Positions 43,999-55,195 of a stretch of DNA of 64,000 bases are shown here, piece by piece. How positions within the stretch are numbered: the stretch's first letter is position 1; each line of letters starts with the position of its first letter. The DNA is from Symsagittifera roscoffensis (Eukaryota; Xenacoelomorpha; Acoela; Convolutidae), in assembly GCF_963678635.1 (NCBI RefSeq), contig NC_087069.1:38267376-38331375 (forward strand), written 5' to 3'. Under the pieces are notes generated by a model. That model searched no databases, had not been told where the DNA came from, and worked only from the letters and a program-made list of their open reading frames with translations. The position numbers and the translations under genes are program-made.

Positions 43999-44389
43999 CT
44001 AGCGGCCAAATGCCCCCTGTCGTGACGTCCTAAAAAACCACAATAGGTCATCTTTTTCGGAGTGGTTACTTTGGTTGCGTCCAGTTAGTCCTTTTGATGA
44101 TAATTGGTGCGTACTCTTTAGGTAGACGCCGCCGAAAGCTGTCAAGTCTATCTTTTGCTTGCTTCCAGGACTTGTTAGACGGTTTATCTGTAGGTTCCTC
44201 AATGATGAAGGGTTCTGGGAAAATGTAGTCAACGTGACGACCCGTCAGAAGTTTAAGTGTCAGCATAAGGTCGTCGTCGTTGTCAGTGCTGGCATGGGCT
44301 AGTGGACGCGAGTTGAAGGTTACTTCCGTTTCGGCTAGAAGGGTAGCGAACAGGTCAATAGACAGTTGATGCGAACCGAGGATTGACAA
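43999..44389 (-). pseudogene. BEL/Pao integrase C-terminal part
   Basis: The frame contains FATLLAETEVTFNSRPLAHA, then LMLTLKLLTGRHVDYIFPEP and KQAKDRLDSFRRRLPKEY, typical of the BEL integrase end and C-terminal extension (ll.E.E..lNsRPL; LTp.hlL.Gr; fW.rw.keYl). It is present only in the first body; the second body lost this segment by deletion. Confidence 0.75.
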
Positions 44390-44959
44390 ATACGCTCTTC
44401 TTAAAATCTAAAGGGGTCGCTACCACGCACCACCAAATTGAGGCAGAGAAGGACGAACAAGTACCCAGTAGATATCATAGTGGGATAGTAGTAGCTTTGG
44501 TGTACCCATGCGAGCAAAGAAGCGCCATGTTATTACCAAGCGATTTTCTGTGCTAAAGTTTTTCGTGGTAAATAAAAGTATTACACATGTAGCGAAGTGG
44601 ATGAAAAGTAAAACAAAGTTCTTTTCCTAAGCATACTTAGAAGCCGCTAAGTCCTTGCCGAGAAAAGGTGTCTTTTGCTGATGTTCTTGTCTATTGTTCT
44701 TTTTTGTGTGGTTTGTAGCTGTTGTAGATATACCAAAAAAAGCTTTTGCTGAAGTTTTTGATAGAGAACTATTTCCAACATCTACAGAGCTTGCTTAGTT
44801 ATTGAGTGTTTTTTAATTTAAGAAAACTGAGTATAATTAAAACACGAGCAGTAACCTTACAAGTTCATAACAACTTAAAATTCTAGACGAATTGGTTGAT
44901 CAGGTGGTTGAGATTCCCACTGTTATAGCGTTTTTTTTGCTGGGTAAAATAGCAAATCT

Positions 44960-45647
44960 TCAAATTGCCTCAATAGTGAGCAGAAAGTCTAGTGGGTCCA
45001 ACCAGAGCCTGTTCACGTATTTGAGTTCATTCGTCTGCTTAGCGCTGTCTGCTTTTCTGAGTATCTCAGATACGTGTTTTGATTGACCTGCTTCGCATAA
45101 AATAAATATCTCGATGTATTTGTTGGAGCCGTAAATTTTTAGTTTAGCTAGTGATGCTATCCAGGATAGAACTGTTGTGATATTTGTCCAACAATGAGTG
45201 AATTTGTGTTCCCTATGCATTTCATTTGAATAATTTTGCATAAATTTGCAGTCCGTATGGGCTTTTTGTAATTCCAGTTTTTGAATGCTTTCGTGGTTCG
45301 GTAGAGCTTAAATTGTTCTGCCAATCAAAAAGTAGGGCATATGCCAGAGTTGTCCACAGTTCGGAAGTAGATAGACAGACATAGCCATGTACGTCGCTAG
45401 GTGACTGTTTTGGATTAATTAATTGCGGTAACCTCACATGGGGGACCTGTTTCCATTGCTCGACCCATTTGTCGGCTATTGCAACGAAGTCACTTGCCAC
45501 AGCTTGCGTCCATTTGATACTTTTGGTGAGCATTGAGGTGTAGTCTGTACGTAGAAGCTTCCAGAAGCTGTTGATCTCGTGATTGCGAGTTAGCTCTAAG
45601 CTGGTGGCTATCGTGTTTGGCAACGTACTGTTCAGTTTTAGCATCAA
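44960..45647 (-). pseudogene. BEL/Pao RT end and RNase H fragment
   Basis: Two overlapping frames contain QVPHVRLPQLINP, DVHGYVCLSTSELWTTLAYA (the FCDAS.eAyaaVvY region, Asp lost), CWTNITTVLSWIASL (WtDS.tVLsWI, Asp changed to Asn) and NKYIEIFILC...HV region. The match to BEL RNase H is clear, but catalytic residues are replaced. Nearly identical sequence recurs at 49437-50125. Confidence 0.7.
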
Positions 45648-45966
45648 GTTTATTTGCAGTTTAAGTAGTGTGTTTATTTCTGATAATCTCTGCCATTGTT
45701 ATTATTTCTGTTATTGCCAGTCTGGTTTCGAGTGTTTGCTTGTAGTTCTAAACAGAAGAGGCATTTGAGTTAGTGAGCGGCAAAAATTGTATGCAGTAAC
45801 ACTATTGTTTGCCTGATTGCCAGCTTTGCTAGTTGCCAGTGGATGGGAAAAACTGTTGCATTGATGAGCGTCTAAGTCGAATGTACTCAAATCTCATGTA
45901 GACGCGTAGATAGAAAAGATGGCAGCCGTAGTACTGATGACCCTGTTAGCCAAATTTTTAGTAGTA

Positions 45967-46330
45967 TTAGAGCTCCCTAAGGGTACATTGGCTGACGGAG
46001 ATGTGTCTTGCACCTTTTCGTACTTCTGAATTTTGATTAATAGGTTGCAGTTTCGCTTTCATAGCGTTGAAGCAAAGTCGAGGTAGTCTTGTACTTCTCG
46101 AGTAGAAGAAGCGGCATATTCTTCTGCAGGTTTCTCGAGTAGATCGAAACAAGGTTTCATTTCCTCAAGTATTAGGTCGAAACTTCATTTTGCATGAGTT
46201 GGCTATTTGACTCCATGCTTCTTTCTCAATTTCCTCCAAATAACACTTGCGGCGTCTCACTTGGTTCAATAATGTTGTAAAATTGGCTTCAATGGAGTAG
46301 TTGGAACCATGGAGCAAAATTGTTGAAACG
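45967..46330 (-). pseudogene. BEL/Pao gag N-terminal fragment
   Basis: The minus-strand frame reads HGSNYSIEANFTTLLNQVRR, then RKCYLEEIEKEAWSQIANSC, a coiled-coil-like start typical of BEL gag, followed after a stop by ETLFRSTRETCRRICRFF. The middle of gag, the protease and most of RT are missing before the RNase H fragment, so this body has an internal deletion. Confidence 0.45.
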
Positions 46331-46442
46331 GTAGTATTTCAGTAAACTAGGTTTGCTAAAGAGTTTAATGGAAATTCATTTTGAAATGTTTAAATAAAGC
46401 AGGGAATTTCTAAAAGTTCGTAAATTCTTATCTTATTTCTGA

Positions 46443-46890
46443 TTGGTCCTTGTTTTTCGTTTTCTTCCTTTGGATTGGTTTGTCATTCTCGAATCCATTT
46501 TTCGAAAATCTTTATGGTCACCGTGCCGTCTGTGTTTTTATTTTTTGCGCGTTTTTCCCTTGTCATTCGGAATTTGGAGTGCGCCGGGTATTTTGCCCGG
46601 TGGGAATGAACTTCGCTTCCCCGATTAATGGGGTGAGTTTTCCTCCTTTTCCCGTGTAAGAGTATCTTTCTGCTTTGTTTGTCCCGTTCTTGCTTTTCTA
46701 GTAATGCTCTAGCTGTTTCTTTAATAATGCTCTAGCTGTTTCACGTGCCCATTGGTTGGCGCCCCTCTTACTCTGGCACATTCACTGATCAGCCTCTGGT
46801 GTAGATGGTGCTATGGGTTGGTCTGTATCTGAAGCTTGTTCAAAAGACTATTTATCTTGTCTTATTAATTGTTTCATTATTATGTGGGTT
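46443..46890. other. Duplicated noncoding leader-like segment
   Basis: Both strands are partly open, but frames differ between this copy and 50921-51310. The minus strand is basic (WARETARALLARVEKQERDK in copy 2), and the plus strand is hydrophobic. No domain is recognised. It may be a leader or spacer of the composite element. Confidence 0.3.
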
Positions 46891-47135
46891 CATCGTATTA
46901 TCTGTAGGTCATATAGTTTTTTGAGGAAATTCGTCATTTCTGTAAGTTGATTGAAAAATGGGGAGGCAGAGAAAACTCTAGCTATTATTCGGTTTTTAAC
47001 TATTGGTTTTTTGTTTTGGAATAGTGATAATGCTAGTGCAGCTGTTTTTGTTTTGAATTTGGGACGGGCTCAATCTATTTGTTGGTTTTTTTTTCGGCTG
47101 TCAATCAATTGCAATGGTGCTCGTTTCCTATTGGC

Positions 47136-47653
47136 TTACTTATTCAGAACTATGTTGTCCAATCCTTCCCACATTAAGATAAACGCGGTCATTTTCACCA
47201 CCACAAAATTCTCATCATAATTGGACGCTGGTAACGCCGGCCTGACTGTGTTTCTTGACAAGTAGTCAAATAATCTCATCGTTTTGATAATTAAACAAAT
47301 AATCCTAAATAACCACATTTGCTTAGCCTGGATTGGACTGTCTTTGATTTTTCGGATAAATTCAAGACACATTGATAAGGCTTGATATGTTCCGTAACGA
47401 TGGTAAAAGGTTTGCCGTACAAGTACGATCTAAAAGGTTCAACTGGCTAAACAACTCGTAATAACTCCAACTCATCATTACAGTTTTTCTCCTGTTGGGA
47501 GTTTAAAAATATTGACGCATATAAATATGACACCCGTCTCTCAGAGTAATATTGCTCACATACACCTTGTGTGTCTAATGTTTGATTAAAATGTCGGTTT
47601 TCAATGATTTCTGCTACCCTTTTAATTAATTTCGCAAATGTTTTTTTTTTCAA
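47136..47653 (-). pseudogene. Ty3/gypsy RNase H and downstream tail
   Basis: Frames read YLYASIFLNSQQEKNCNDELE, with LELLRVV after it (gypsy RNase H: A.asr.Ls..E..y...E.E.Lavv), then MRLFDYLSRNTVRPALPASN and DENFVVVKMTAF (gypsy DyLSR.p...p....de.fvv..i). The element's second copy (51604-52153) keeps more of the frame, including VEPLRSYFYGN. Confidence 0.7.
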
Positions 47654-47955
47654 CTGTTTCCGTCGAAATTAAGTTATGTTTTTCACTCTTTTTTAGCAAT
47701 GGCCTTATGGGAGCGGTCTCCGCAGCCAATTTGGGTACAACATTTGTTAGATGGAGAATTGAACTCGTAAAACTTTTTAACTATTTATAGGTTTTTGGAG
47801 CGTTTAAGTTTTTGGTAGCCACCTTCTTTTTAATCAGTGTTCGGGTTTCTTACGCGTTTACTGTAAATCCCAACCAATACAATTCTTTCAGGTGAAGTTA
47901 CACTTTGTGCCAGAAATTGCCAGCTGGTGGACGGTTTTTTTCTTTGGGTCACTAC

Positions 47956-48219
47956 TTAAATGTAGTCTAGAAACGAAAACGTGTTCTTACAATTCTTCAG
48001 TGTTAAGACAATCGGTTTTTGGAATTCGGATGGCATATCCGTCAGGCCGTAAAATCTTGTTTGAAAATAAAACGTGCTTGTTGCTCTTCCACCCACTAAA
48101 CTGAAATTGCAATGTTTTTTCGTTTTTTGGTTCAGTGTTATTTGAGAATAAGCGTATTGTAAATCTATAGTTGAGAAAAAACAATTTTCGGTTCCTGGGG
48201 TTTTAACTCTCTGTGCCAC
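47956..48219 (-). pseudogene. Ty3/gypsy reverse transcriptase fragment
   Basis: FSTIDLQYAYSQITLNQKT, then CNFSLVGGRATSTFYFQTRF and YGLTDMPSEFQKPIV, and FLDYI at the active-site position where Asp-Asp-Ile is expected (the second copy keeps FLDDI). This is a typical gypsy RT palm with the first catalytic Asp in STIDLQYAY. It is cut off upstream and downstream. Confidence 0.85.
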
Positions 48220-48633
48220 ATTGTCCAGTAGTAGTTTAGTGTTGGGCTTTGATATTTATTTTCATGTTTATATTTGTTGATCTGTTTCGAATCGAGTGCC
48301 AGTTTTAGCGATTGATCCCTTTTTATCGATTAATTTAGGCTATGTCTAACTCGGAAAAAAACATAGCTTTTATCCTTATTGGGCTCGAGTCTCCAGTCTA
48401 CCGGTGGCTAGGCTCGTGCATTAACCGCTATGTAAGTATTTCAGTTCAGAAAATATAGCAATCTAATGCGAAGTAACGCATGTAATAACAAGTGTTCATT
48501 TACATTGTGTTGCTACGTCTCTTGAGTATAATCGGCGCTTGTTCATCTTGTTGCATTCAAGAAGTAATTTTGCTAGAAATAGATTTTTTCTAACTTTAGA
48601 TGAGAAATAAATAGTTTTTGTATCGAGTTTGTA

Positions 48634-49438
48634 ACGAGTAATGGTAAGATTTTTGGAATCAAAATGAAAGCTCCATCAAATCGAATATTTTGCTTTGAAG
48701 CTTCTCAGTAGCTTCTCAGCGATTTCATTTGCATCTTAACATTAGACAAAAAAAACAGTTTTGACTACAAAATAGCAAATAATTTTATCCTGTAATTCAC
48801 GCTGTTTGCAGTGTTTACCCAAATGGATTTTCCGAAATCGATTCTAATTTTAAGAGTACGGCGGAGAAACGTCTGTTTAAAACAATAAGGGTTATTTAAA
48901 AGGGACGAGGGGGTAATTTTCAATCAGTGTGTTTTAGATTCAAGGAAAAGGGGATAAAATTTATAAACCAGATTGGTTGGAGGTCGTTTGACTCAATCTC
49001 GTACGTTTTGTTGATCTGCTAATTTAGACATCGTTAGACCAGACATTTAATTCTGTTCGTTATTTCCCTTGGATAATTGTTGACTTATCTGCTAAGATGC
49101 AAAAATTTATATAGATATTTAAACATTCCTAAAACATGTTTTTTGCTTCAAGACAAGCAACTGAATGGCCAATTTTCAAGATTTTTATAAGCCGATAAAT
49201 GTGCGTTCATTTTTTTTTACAAGTTTGATGACTTTGAAAAGAAGACTAGTTTTTGATTGCATACAATAATTAGTTAAAATATTCAAAAAACAAGACAAAT
49301 GTCGTTTTGGGCTGCTTTCTTGGCTAATACTTTTGCTTTCAATTTTTTAATTGACAAGATTTTTGTGTTTTCGTAAGTCTTGATTGTCTCTTTGATTTAG
49401 AAGGTTAAATTTTACTCAGAAACAAGTTCACATACATC
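48634..49438. repeat. LTR-like repeat, copy 2 (shared between two bodies)
   Basis: Direct copy of 42911-43731 with scattered substitutions. It serves as the 5' LTR of body 1 and the 3' end of body 2 when read on the minus strand, the layout expected after unequal LTR recombination or tandem duplication. Confidence 0.6.
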
Positions 49439-50125
49439 AAGAAAAAATTGCCTCAATAGTGAGCAGAAAGTCTAGTGGTTCCAACCAGAGCCTGTTCACG
49501 TATTTGAGTTCATTCGTCTGCTTAGCGCTGTCTGCTTTTCTGAGTATCTCAGATACGTGTTTTGATTGACCTGCTTCGCATAAAATAAGTATCTCAATGT
49601 ATTTGTTGGAGCCGTAAATTTTTAGTTTAGCTAGTGATGCTATCCAGGATAGAACTGTTGTGATATTTGTCCAACAATGAGTGAATTTGTGTTCCCCATG
49701 CATTTCATTTGAATAAATTTGCATAAATTTGCAGTCCGTATGGGCTTTTTGTAATTCCAGTTTTTGAATGCTTTCGCGGTTCGGTAGAGCTACAATTGTT
49801 CTGCCAATCAAAAAGTAGGGCATATGCCAGAGTTTTCCACAGTTCGGAAGTAGATAGACATAGCCATGTACGTCGCTAGGTGACTTTTTGGATTAATTAA
49901 TTGCGGTAACCTCACATGGGGGACCTGTTTCCATTGCTCGACCCATTTGTCGGCTAATGCAACGAAGTCACTTGCCACAGCTTTCGTCCATTTGATGCTT
50001 TTGGTGAGCATTGAGGTGTAGTCTGTACGTAAAAGCTCCCAGAAGCTGTTGATCTTGTGATTGCGAGCTAGCTCTAAGCTGGTGGCTATCGTGTTTGGCA
50101 ACGTACTGTTCAGTTTTATAATCAA
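49437..50125 (-). pseudogene. BEL/Pao RNase H fragment, second copy
   Basis: The same motifs as at 44960-45647 (CWTNITTVLSWIASL, VPHVRLPQLINP), with extra sequence at the join IVALPNRESIQKLELQKAH, which corresponds to the BEL KLEL region holding the RNase H Glu. In the other copy one base change breaks this frame. Confidence 0.7.
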
Positions 50126-51603
50126 TTTTATTTGCAGTTTAAGTAGTGTGTTTATTTCTGATAATCTCTGCCATTGTTATTATTTCTGTTATTGCCAGCC
50201 TGGCTTCGTATGTTTGCTTGTAGTTCTAAGCAGAAGAGGCATTTGAGTTAGTGAGCGGCAAAAATTGTATGCAGTAACACTATTGTTTGCCTGATTGCCA
50301 GCTTTGCTAGTTGCCAGTGGATGGGAAAAACTGTTGCATTGATGAGCGTCTAAGTCGAATGTACTCAAATCTCATGTAGACGCGTAGATAGAAAAGTTGG
50401 CAGCCGTAGTACTGATGACTCTGTTAGTCAAATTTTTAGTAGTATTAGAGCTCCCTAAGGGTACATTGGCTGACGGAGATGTGTCTTGCACCTTTTCGTA
50501 CTTCTGAATTTTGATTAGTAGATTGCACTTTCGCTTTCATAGCGTTGAAGCAAAGTCGAGGTAGTCTTGTACTTCTCGAGTAGAAGAAGCGGCAGCTTCT
50601 TCTGCAAGTTTCTCGAGTAGATCGAGAGAAGGTTTCATTTCCTCAAGACTTAGGTCGAAACTTCATTTTGCATGAGTTGGCTATTTGACTCCGTGCTTCT
50701 TTCTCAATCTCCTCCAAATAACACTTGCGGCGTCTCACCTGGTTCAGTAATGTTGTAAAATTGGCTTCAATGGAGTCGTTGGAACCATGGAGCAAAATTG
50801 TTGAAACGACAGTATTTCAGTAAACTTGGTTTGCTAAAGAGTTTAATGGAAATTCATTTTGAAAAGTTTAAATAAAGCAGGGAATTTCTTAAAGTTCGTA
50901 AATTCTTATCTTATTTCTGATTGGTCCTTGTTTTTCATTTTCTTCCTTTGGATTGCTTTGTCATTCTCGAATCCATTTTTCGAAAATCTTTATGGTCACC
51001 GTGCCGTCTGTGTTTTACTTTTTTGCGCGTTTTTCCCTTGTCATTCGGAATTTGGAGTGCGCCGGGTATTTTGTCCGGTGGGAATGAACTCCGCTTCCCC
51101 GATTAATGGGGTGAGTTTTCCTCCTTTTCCCGTGTAAGAGTATCTTTCTGCTTTGTTTGTCCCGTTCTTGCTTTTCTACTCTAGCTAATAATGCTCTAGC
51201 TGTTTCACGTGCCCATTGGTTGGCGCCCCTCTTACTCTGGCACATTCACTGATCAGCCTCTGGTGTAGATGATGCTATGGGTTGGTCTGTATCTAAAGCT
51301 TGTTCAAAGGACTGTTTATCTTGCCTTATTAATTGTTTCATTATTATGTGGGTTCATCGTATTTTCTGTAGGTAATATAGTTTTTTGAGGAAATTCGTCA
51401 TTTCTATAAGTTGATTGGAAAATGGGGAGGCAGAGAAAACTCTTGCTATTATTCGGTTTTTTTTAACTATTGGTGTTTTGTTTTGGATTGGTGATAATGC
51501 TAGTGCAGCTGTTTTCGTTTTGAATTTGGGACGAACTCAATTTATTTGTTGGTTTTTTCTTTCGGCTGTCAATCAATTGCAATAGTGCTCGTTTCCTATT
51601 GGC

Positions 51604-52153
51604 TTACTTATTCAGAACTATGTTGTCCAATCCTTCCCACATTAAGATAAACGCGGTCATTTTCACCACCACGAGTTCCTCATCATAATTGGACGCTGGT
51701 AACGCCGGCCTGACTCTGTTTCTTGACAAGTAGTCAAATAATCTCATCGTTTTGATAAGTAAACAAATAATCCCAAATAACCCCATTTGTTTAGCCTGGA
51801 TTGGACTGTCTTTGATTTTTCGGATAAATTCAAGACACATTGATAAGGCTTGATATGTTTCGTAACGATGGTAAATGGTTGCCGTAGAAGTACGATCTTA
51901 AAGGTTCAACTGGCTGAACAACTCGTAATAACTCCAACTCATCATTACAGTACTTCTCCTGTTGGGAGTTTAAAAATATTGACGCATATAAATATGGCAC
52001 CCATCTCTCAGAGTAATATTGCTCACATACACCTTGTGTGTCTAATGTTTGATTAAAATGTCGGTTTTCAATGATTTCTGCTACCCTTTTAATTAATTTC
52101 GCAAATGTTTTTTTTTTCAACTGTTTCCGTCGAGATGAAGTTATGTTTTTCAC
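51604..52153 (-). pseudogene. Ty3/gypsy RNase H and tail, second copy
   Basis: The longer open version of 47136-47653: WVPYLYASIFLNSQQEKYC, NDELELLRVVQPVEPLRSYF, YGNHLPSL. It fits the gypsy RNase H region up to the YLYGr.f....dH motif, and then the DYLSRNRVRPALPASN segment. Nonfunctional. Confidence 0.7.
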
Positions 52154-52422
52154 TGTTTTTTAGCAATGGTCTTATGGGAGCGGTCTCCGCAGCCAATTTG
52201 GGTACAATATTTGTTAGATGGAGAATTGAACTCGTAAAACTTTTTAACTATTTATAGGTTTTATGAGCGTTTAAGTTTTTGGTAGCCACTGTCTTTTAAT
52301 TAGTGTTCGGGTTTCTTACGCGTTTACTGCAAATCCTAACCATTACACTTCTTTGCAGATGAAGTTACATTTTGTTCCAGAAATTGCCAGCTGGTGGACG
52401 GTTTTTTCCTTTTGGTCACTAC

Positions 52423-52683
52423 TTAAATGTCGTCTAGAAACGCAAATGTGTTCTTACAATTCTTTAGTGTTAAGACAATCGCTTTTTGGAATTCGGATGG
52501 CATATCCGTCAGGCCGTAAAATCTTGTTTGAAAATAAAACGTGCTTGTTGCTCTTCCACCCACTAAACTGAAATTGCATTGATTTTTCGTTTTTTGGTTC
52601 AGTGTTATTTGAGAATAAGCGTATTGTAAATCTATAGTTGAGAAAAAAAAATTCGGTTCCTGGTGTTTAACTCTCTGTGCCAC
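52423..52683 (-). pseudogene. Ty3/gypsy RT fragment, second copy
   Basis: FSTIDLQYAYSQITLNQKT through FYGLTDMPSEFQKAIVLTL to FAFLDDI. The active-site Asp pair is intact here, unlike the copy at 48.0 kb. The frame starts and stops abruptly, so no full domain is encoded. Confidence 0.85.
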
Positions 52684-53776
52684 ATTGTCCAGTAGTAATT
52701 TAGTGTTGGGCTTTGATATTTATTTTCATGTTTATATTTGTTGATCTATTTCGAATCGAGTGCCAGTTTTAGCGATTGATCCTTTTTTATCGATTAATTT
52801 AGGCTATGTCTAACTCGGAAAAAAACATAGCTTTTATCCTTGTTAGGCTCGAGTTTCCATTCTACCGGTAGCTAGGCTCGTGCTTTAACCGCAATGTAAG
52901 TATTTCATGTCAGTAAAAATAGCAATCTAATGCAAAGTAACGCATGTCATAACAAGTGTTCATTTACATTGTGTTGCTACGTCTATTGAGTATAATCGGC
53001 GCTTGTTCATCTTCTTGCGTTTAAGCAGTAATTTTGCTAGAAATAGATTTTTTTAAACTCTAGATGAGAAATAAATAGTTTCTGCAAAAAAAAGACAGAA
53101 AGGTATGCTAGATTTTTTATATAGAGTATCTATCCAGATTGAAAGAGCTTTTAAGAAACATTTGGTTCATCGAAAAATCCGTTTTCTGAAGCAACATAAA
53201 AATTTACTACGACTGGGAGCTAAAATTGTTATACTAAGCGTAAAAAATTTTAATTGATTTACTTTTGTAATCAGTTTTACTCAAAATATTATTTGAACTT
53301 TACTAACTTACTGTCTAACAATTCTCATACGATAAAGTAAAAACATTTGAAATTCTCCAAAAAGCTTTTCCCGCCTTAGTGAACAAAGAAACACATCACA
53401 AATATTGCATTGCTTCTTTTTGTTGTTTTGATTTTTGATTTTTTTTTGTCATCGTCAAGCTCGATATCAAAACGGTTTTCAAATCGTGGTGAAATTTTTT
53501 TGGTATTCATAAAATTTCAAATGGGGGAAAAGTATTTATTGACCAGAACACAGTTTGGCCTCGTAATGCATATAACGAACAGCAAAACTGGTCTACTAAT
53601 GAAAACCCTGGTCAACCCATTCTTTCTCTGCTGAAACGAGCTCCCTTTCCTAATTATTTTGCTCAATGCAACGCGTAGTTGGAAAACCAAAAGTGTCATT
53701 TCGAAAAACTCTAACAAGTATATGTATTTGAGATCTACCCTTTCTTCTTGATGTCATTGAAAAAAACAAAGGTTTT

Positions 53777-53881
53777 TTATGATGTACGCCGGTGTGTCTC
53801 ATTAATTTTTTGTGGGAAACGATGTCTAATCAGCGCATTAATCAGCTCCATGGCGTCCATTGGAGGATAAAGTCGCATTGT
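53777..53881 (-). CDS. Terminal exon candidate, unrecognised
   Basis: After an excellent acceptor (GTTTTCGTTTCAG, ending at 53882) 34 codons run in phase 0: TMRLYPPMDAMELINALIRH, RFPQKINETHRRTS, then TAA at 53779-53777. The GC-richer, coding-like composition and clean stop suggest a real 3' exon. No AATAAA is obvious downstream. Upstream exons might include the membrane exon at 57.2 kb on the same strand, but no chain of phases was established. Confidence 0.45.
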   Translation of the reverse strand, partial: TMRLYPPMDAMELINALIRHRFPQKINETHRRTS

Positions 53882-53949
53882 CTGAAACGAAAACAAAATT
53901 CCTTAAAATAATTATTTGCTGAAAAATTAGCTTTTCATTAGTTTCCCGG

Positions 53950-55195
53950 GTTGACAAAAATGCTGATCATACATTTTTTATATATGAAAAAAAAACGCTT
54001 ATCATACACTTTCATACAATTCATAGAGTAAAAGTGTATGTGTGAAAATAGCAAAAAAAGCATTTTTCCACGCTATAAAATTTTATACCAACCATTTTTC
54101 CATACTTTGGAATTAAAATTTGAGCTTTTTCAACAGTTTTTCTATACTCAAAATTGAAAGAAATAATAAATTTTATCCAATAAATTGATAAAAAACGCAT
54201 TTTGTCGATACTAAGAAGTTGTATGATAATCATTTTTTATACTATGACATTGTAATACAAGCTTTTTTTCCATATATAAAAATACAAATATTTTTTGTTT
54301 TGAAAATTTGTGTTTTATCAAAACACTAACCAACGATTTTTTCTCATAAAGAATCCCAGAGTGTAGCCGGCAGTTATCACGCAGATAAACTGCATTTGGC
54401 GATTTTAGACAAGTAAGTTATTTTTCATGAAATTATATACCAAAAATATAACTTTTTGTAAATGGCTAGATAATTATAACTTTGAAAAAAATAGGTGGTT
54501 GAGAAAAAGGCCTGTTTCTCTTAAATTTGGTTTTATCTTAGCAAATGAAACAAAACATTTTAATCGTATTTACGAAAAAAAAACTTCTTTTTTGTAATTT
54601 TTGGTATTTTGTGTGAGAAACTCATCCTGGACTACGTAAAAAACACAAAAAACCCAAGATTTGCATGCAGCAATTTTCAATTTTTTTTTGTAAAATTTAT
54701 ATTTGAGCACAAATTCAATTTTGCAACCAAAAAAGGAATTAAATTATTTCACCTCAAATTTGTGTTTTTGTTTATGAAAAAAAAGCATATCATTCAAACT
54801 TCCTATATATGAAAACTATATGATAACCGTTTTTTCCAACTAAAACAAATTCATGTTTTTGATTGTCAAAATGCCCTCTATCTTAGATATTAAATTTTTA
54901 ACGTCTAGTTAAAACTACCCAGGCACGTTTTTTGTTGATTTTTGAAATTTTAATTTTTTTCTATGACAAAAAGACTATCTTATAATTCTCACTCATGGAA
55001 ATTTTATGACAAGCATTTTTTTATCGAAAATTTTAATTTTTTAGGACCAGAAAGCTTCAAATGACGCGAATACACATAAAGTCTTTATTAAAATTTTTTT
55101 CAAACACTTTAAGTTTTGTATTAATTTTGTATGATAAGCATGTTTTCCATAGATTTCATAAATGAAACTGTATGATAATCATTTTTATTCTAAGG
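53950..55195. repeat. Diverged array of spaced TATGATAAGCATTTTT motifs
   Basis: The motif ..ATATGGAAA.T.TATGATAAGCATTTTT or close variants occurs near 53957-53995 (inverted forms also), 54223, 54814, 54995, 55133 and 55165, with AT-rich spacers. Single copies are near 9066 (inverted) and 19467. A degenerate dispersed repeat is likely. No gene is seen in this stretch. Confidence 0.5.

Larger units (their letters stand above)
43732..48633 (-). mobile_element. Composite LTR element body 1: BEL/Pao with embedded gypsy segment
   Basis: Read on the minus strand between two LTR-like repeats, the order is gypsy RT (48219-47956), gypsy RNase H (47653-47447) and the post-RNase H tail (47372-47136). 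A basic frame near 46.8-46.5 kb follows, then BEL gag N-terminus (46320-46190), BEL RT end/RNase H (45647-44960) and BEL integrase C-terminus (44389-44066). The two families' domains lie in series on one strand. This fits a gypsy fragment nested in the leader of a deleted BEL element. All frames are broken. Confidence 0.7.
49439..53078 (-). mobile_element. Composite LTR element body 2, lacking integrase segment
   Basis: Colinear with 44965-48618 at high identity: BEL RNase H (49437-49823), BEL RT end (49808-50125), gag start (about 50660-50800), gypsy tail (51604-51840), gypsy RNase H (51830-52153) and gypsy RT (52423-52683, active site FLDDI). The 1.2-kb segment 43739-44963 of body 1 is absent, with AAATT shared at both breakpoints. 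No third LTR follows at 53.08 kb. Confidence 0.75.

Noticed and set aside
46443-46659. Hydrophobic plus-strand frames repeated at 50859-51137
   Set aside because: They lie antisense within the composite LTR element; both frames and ends shift between the two copies.
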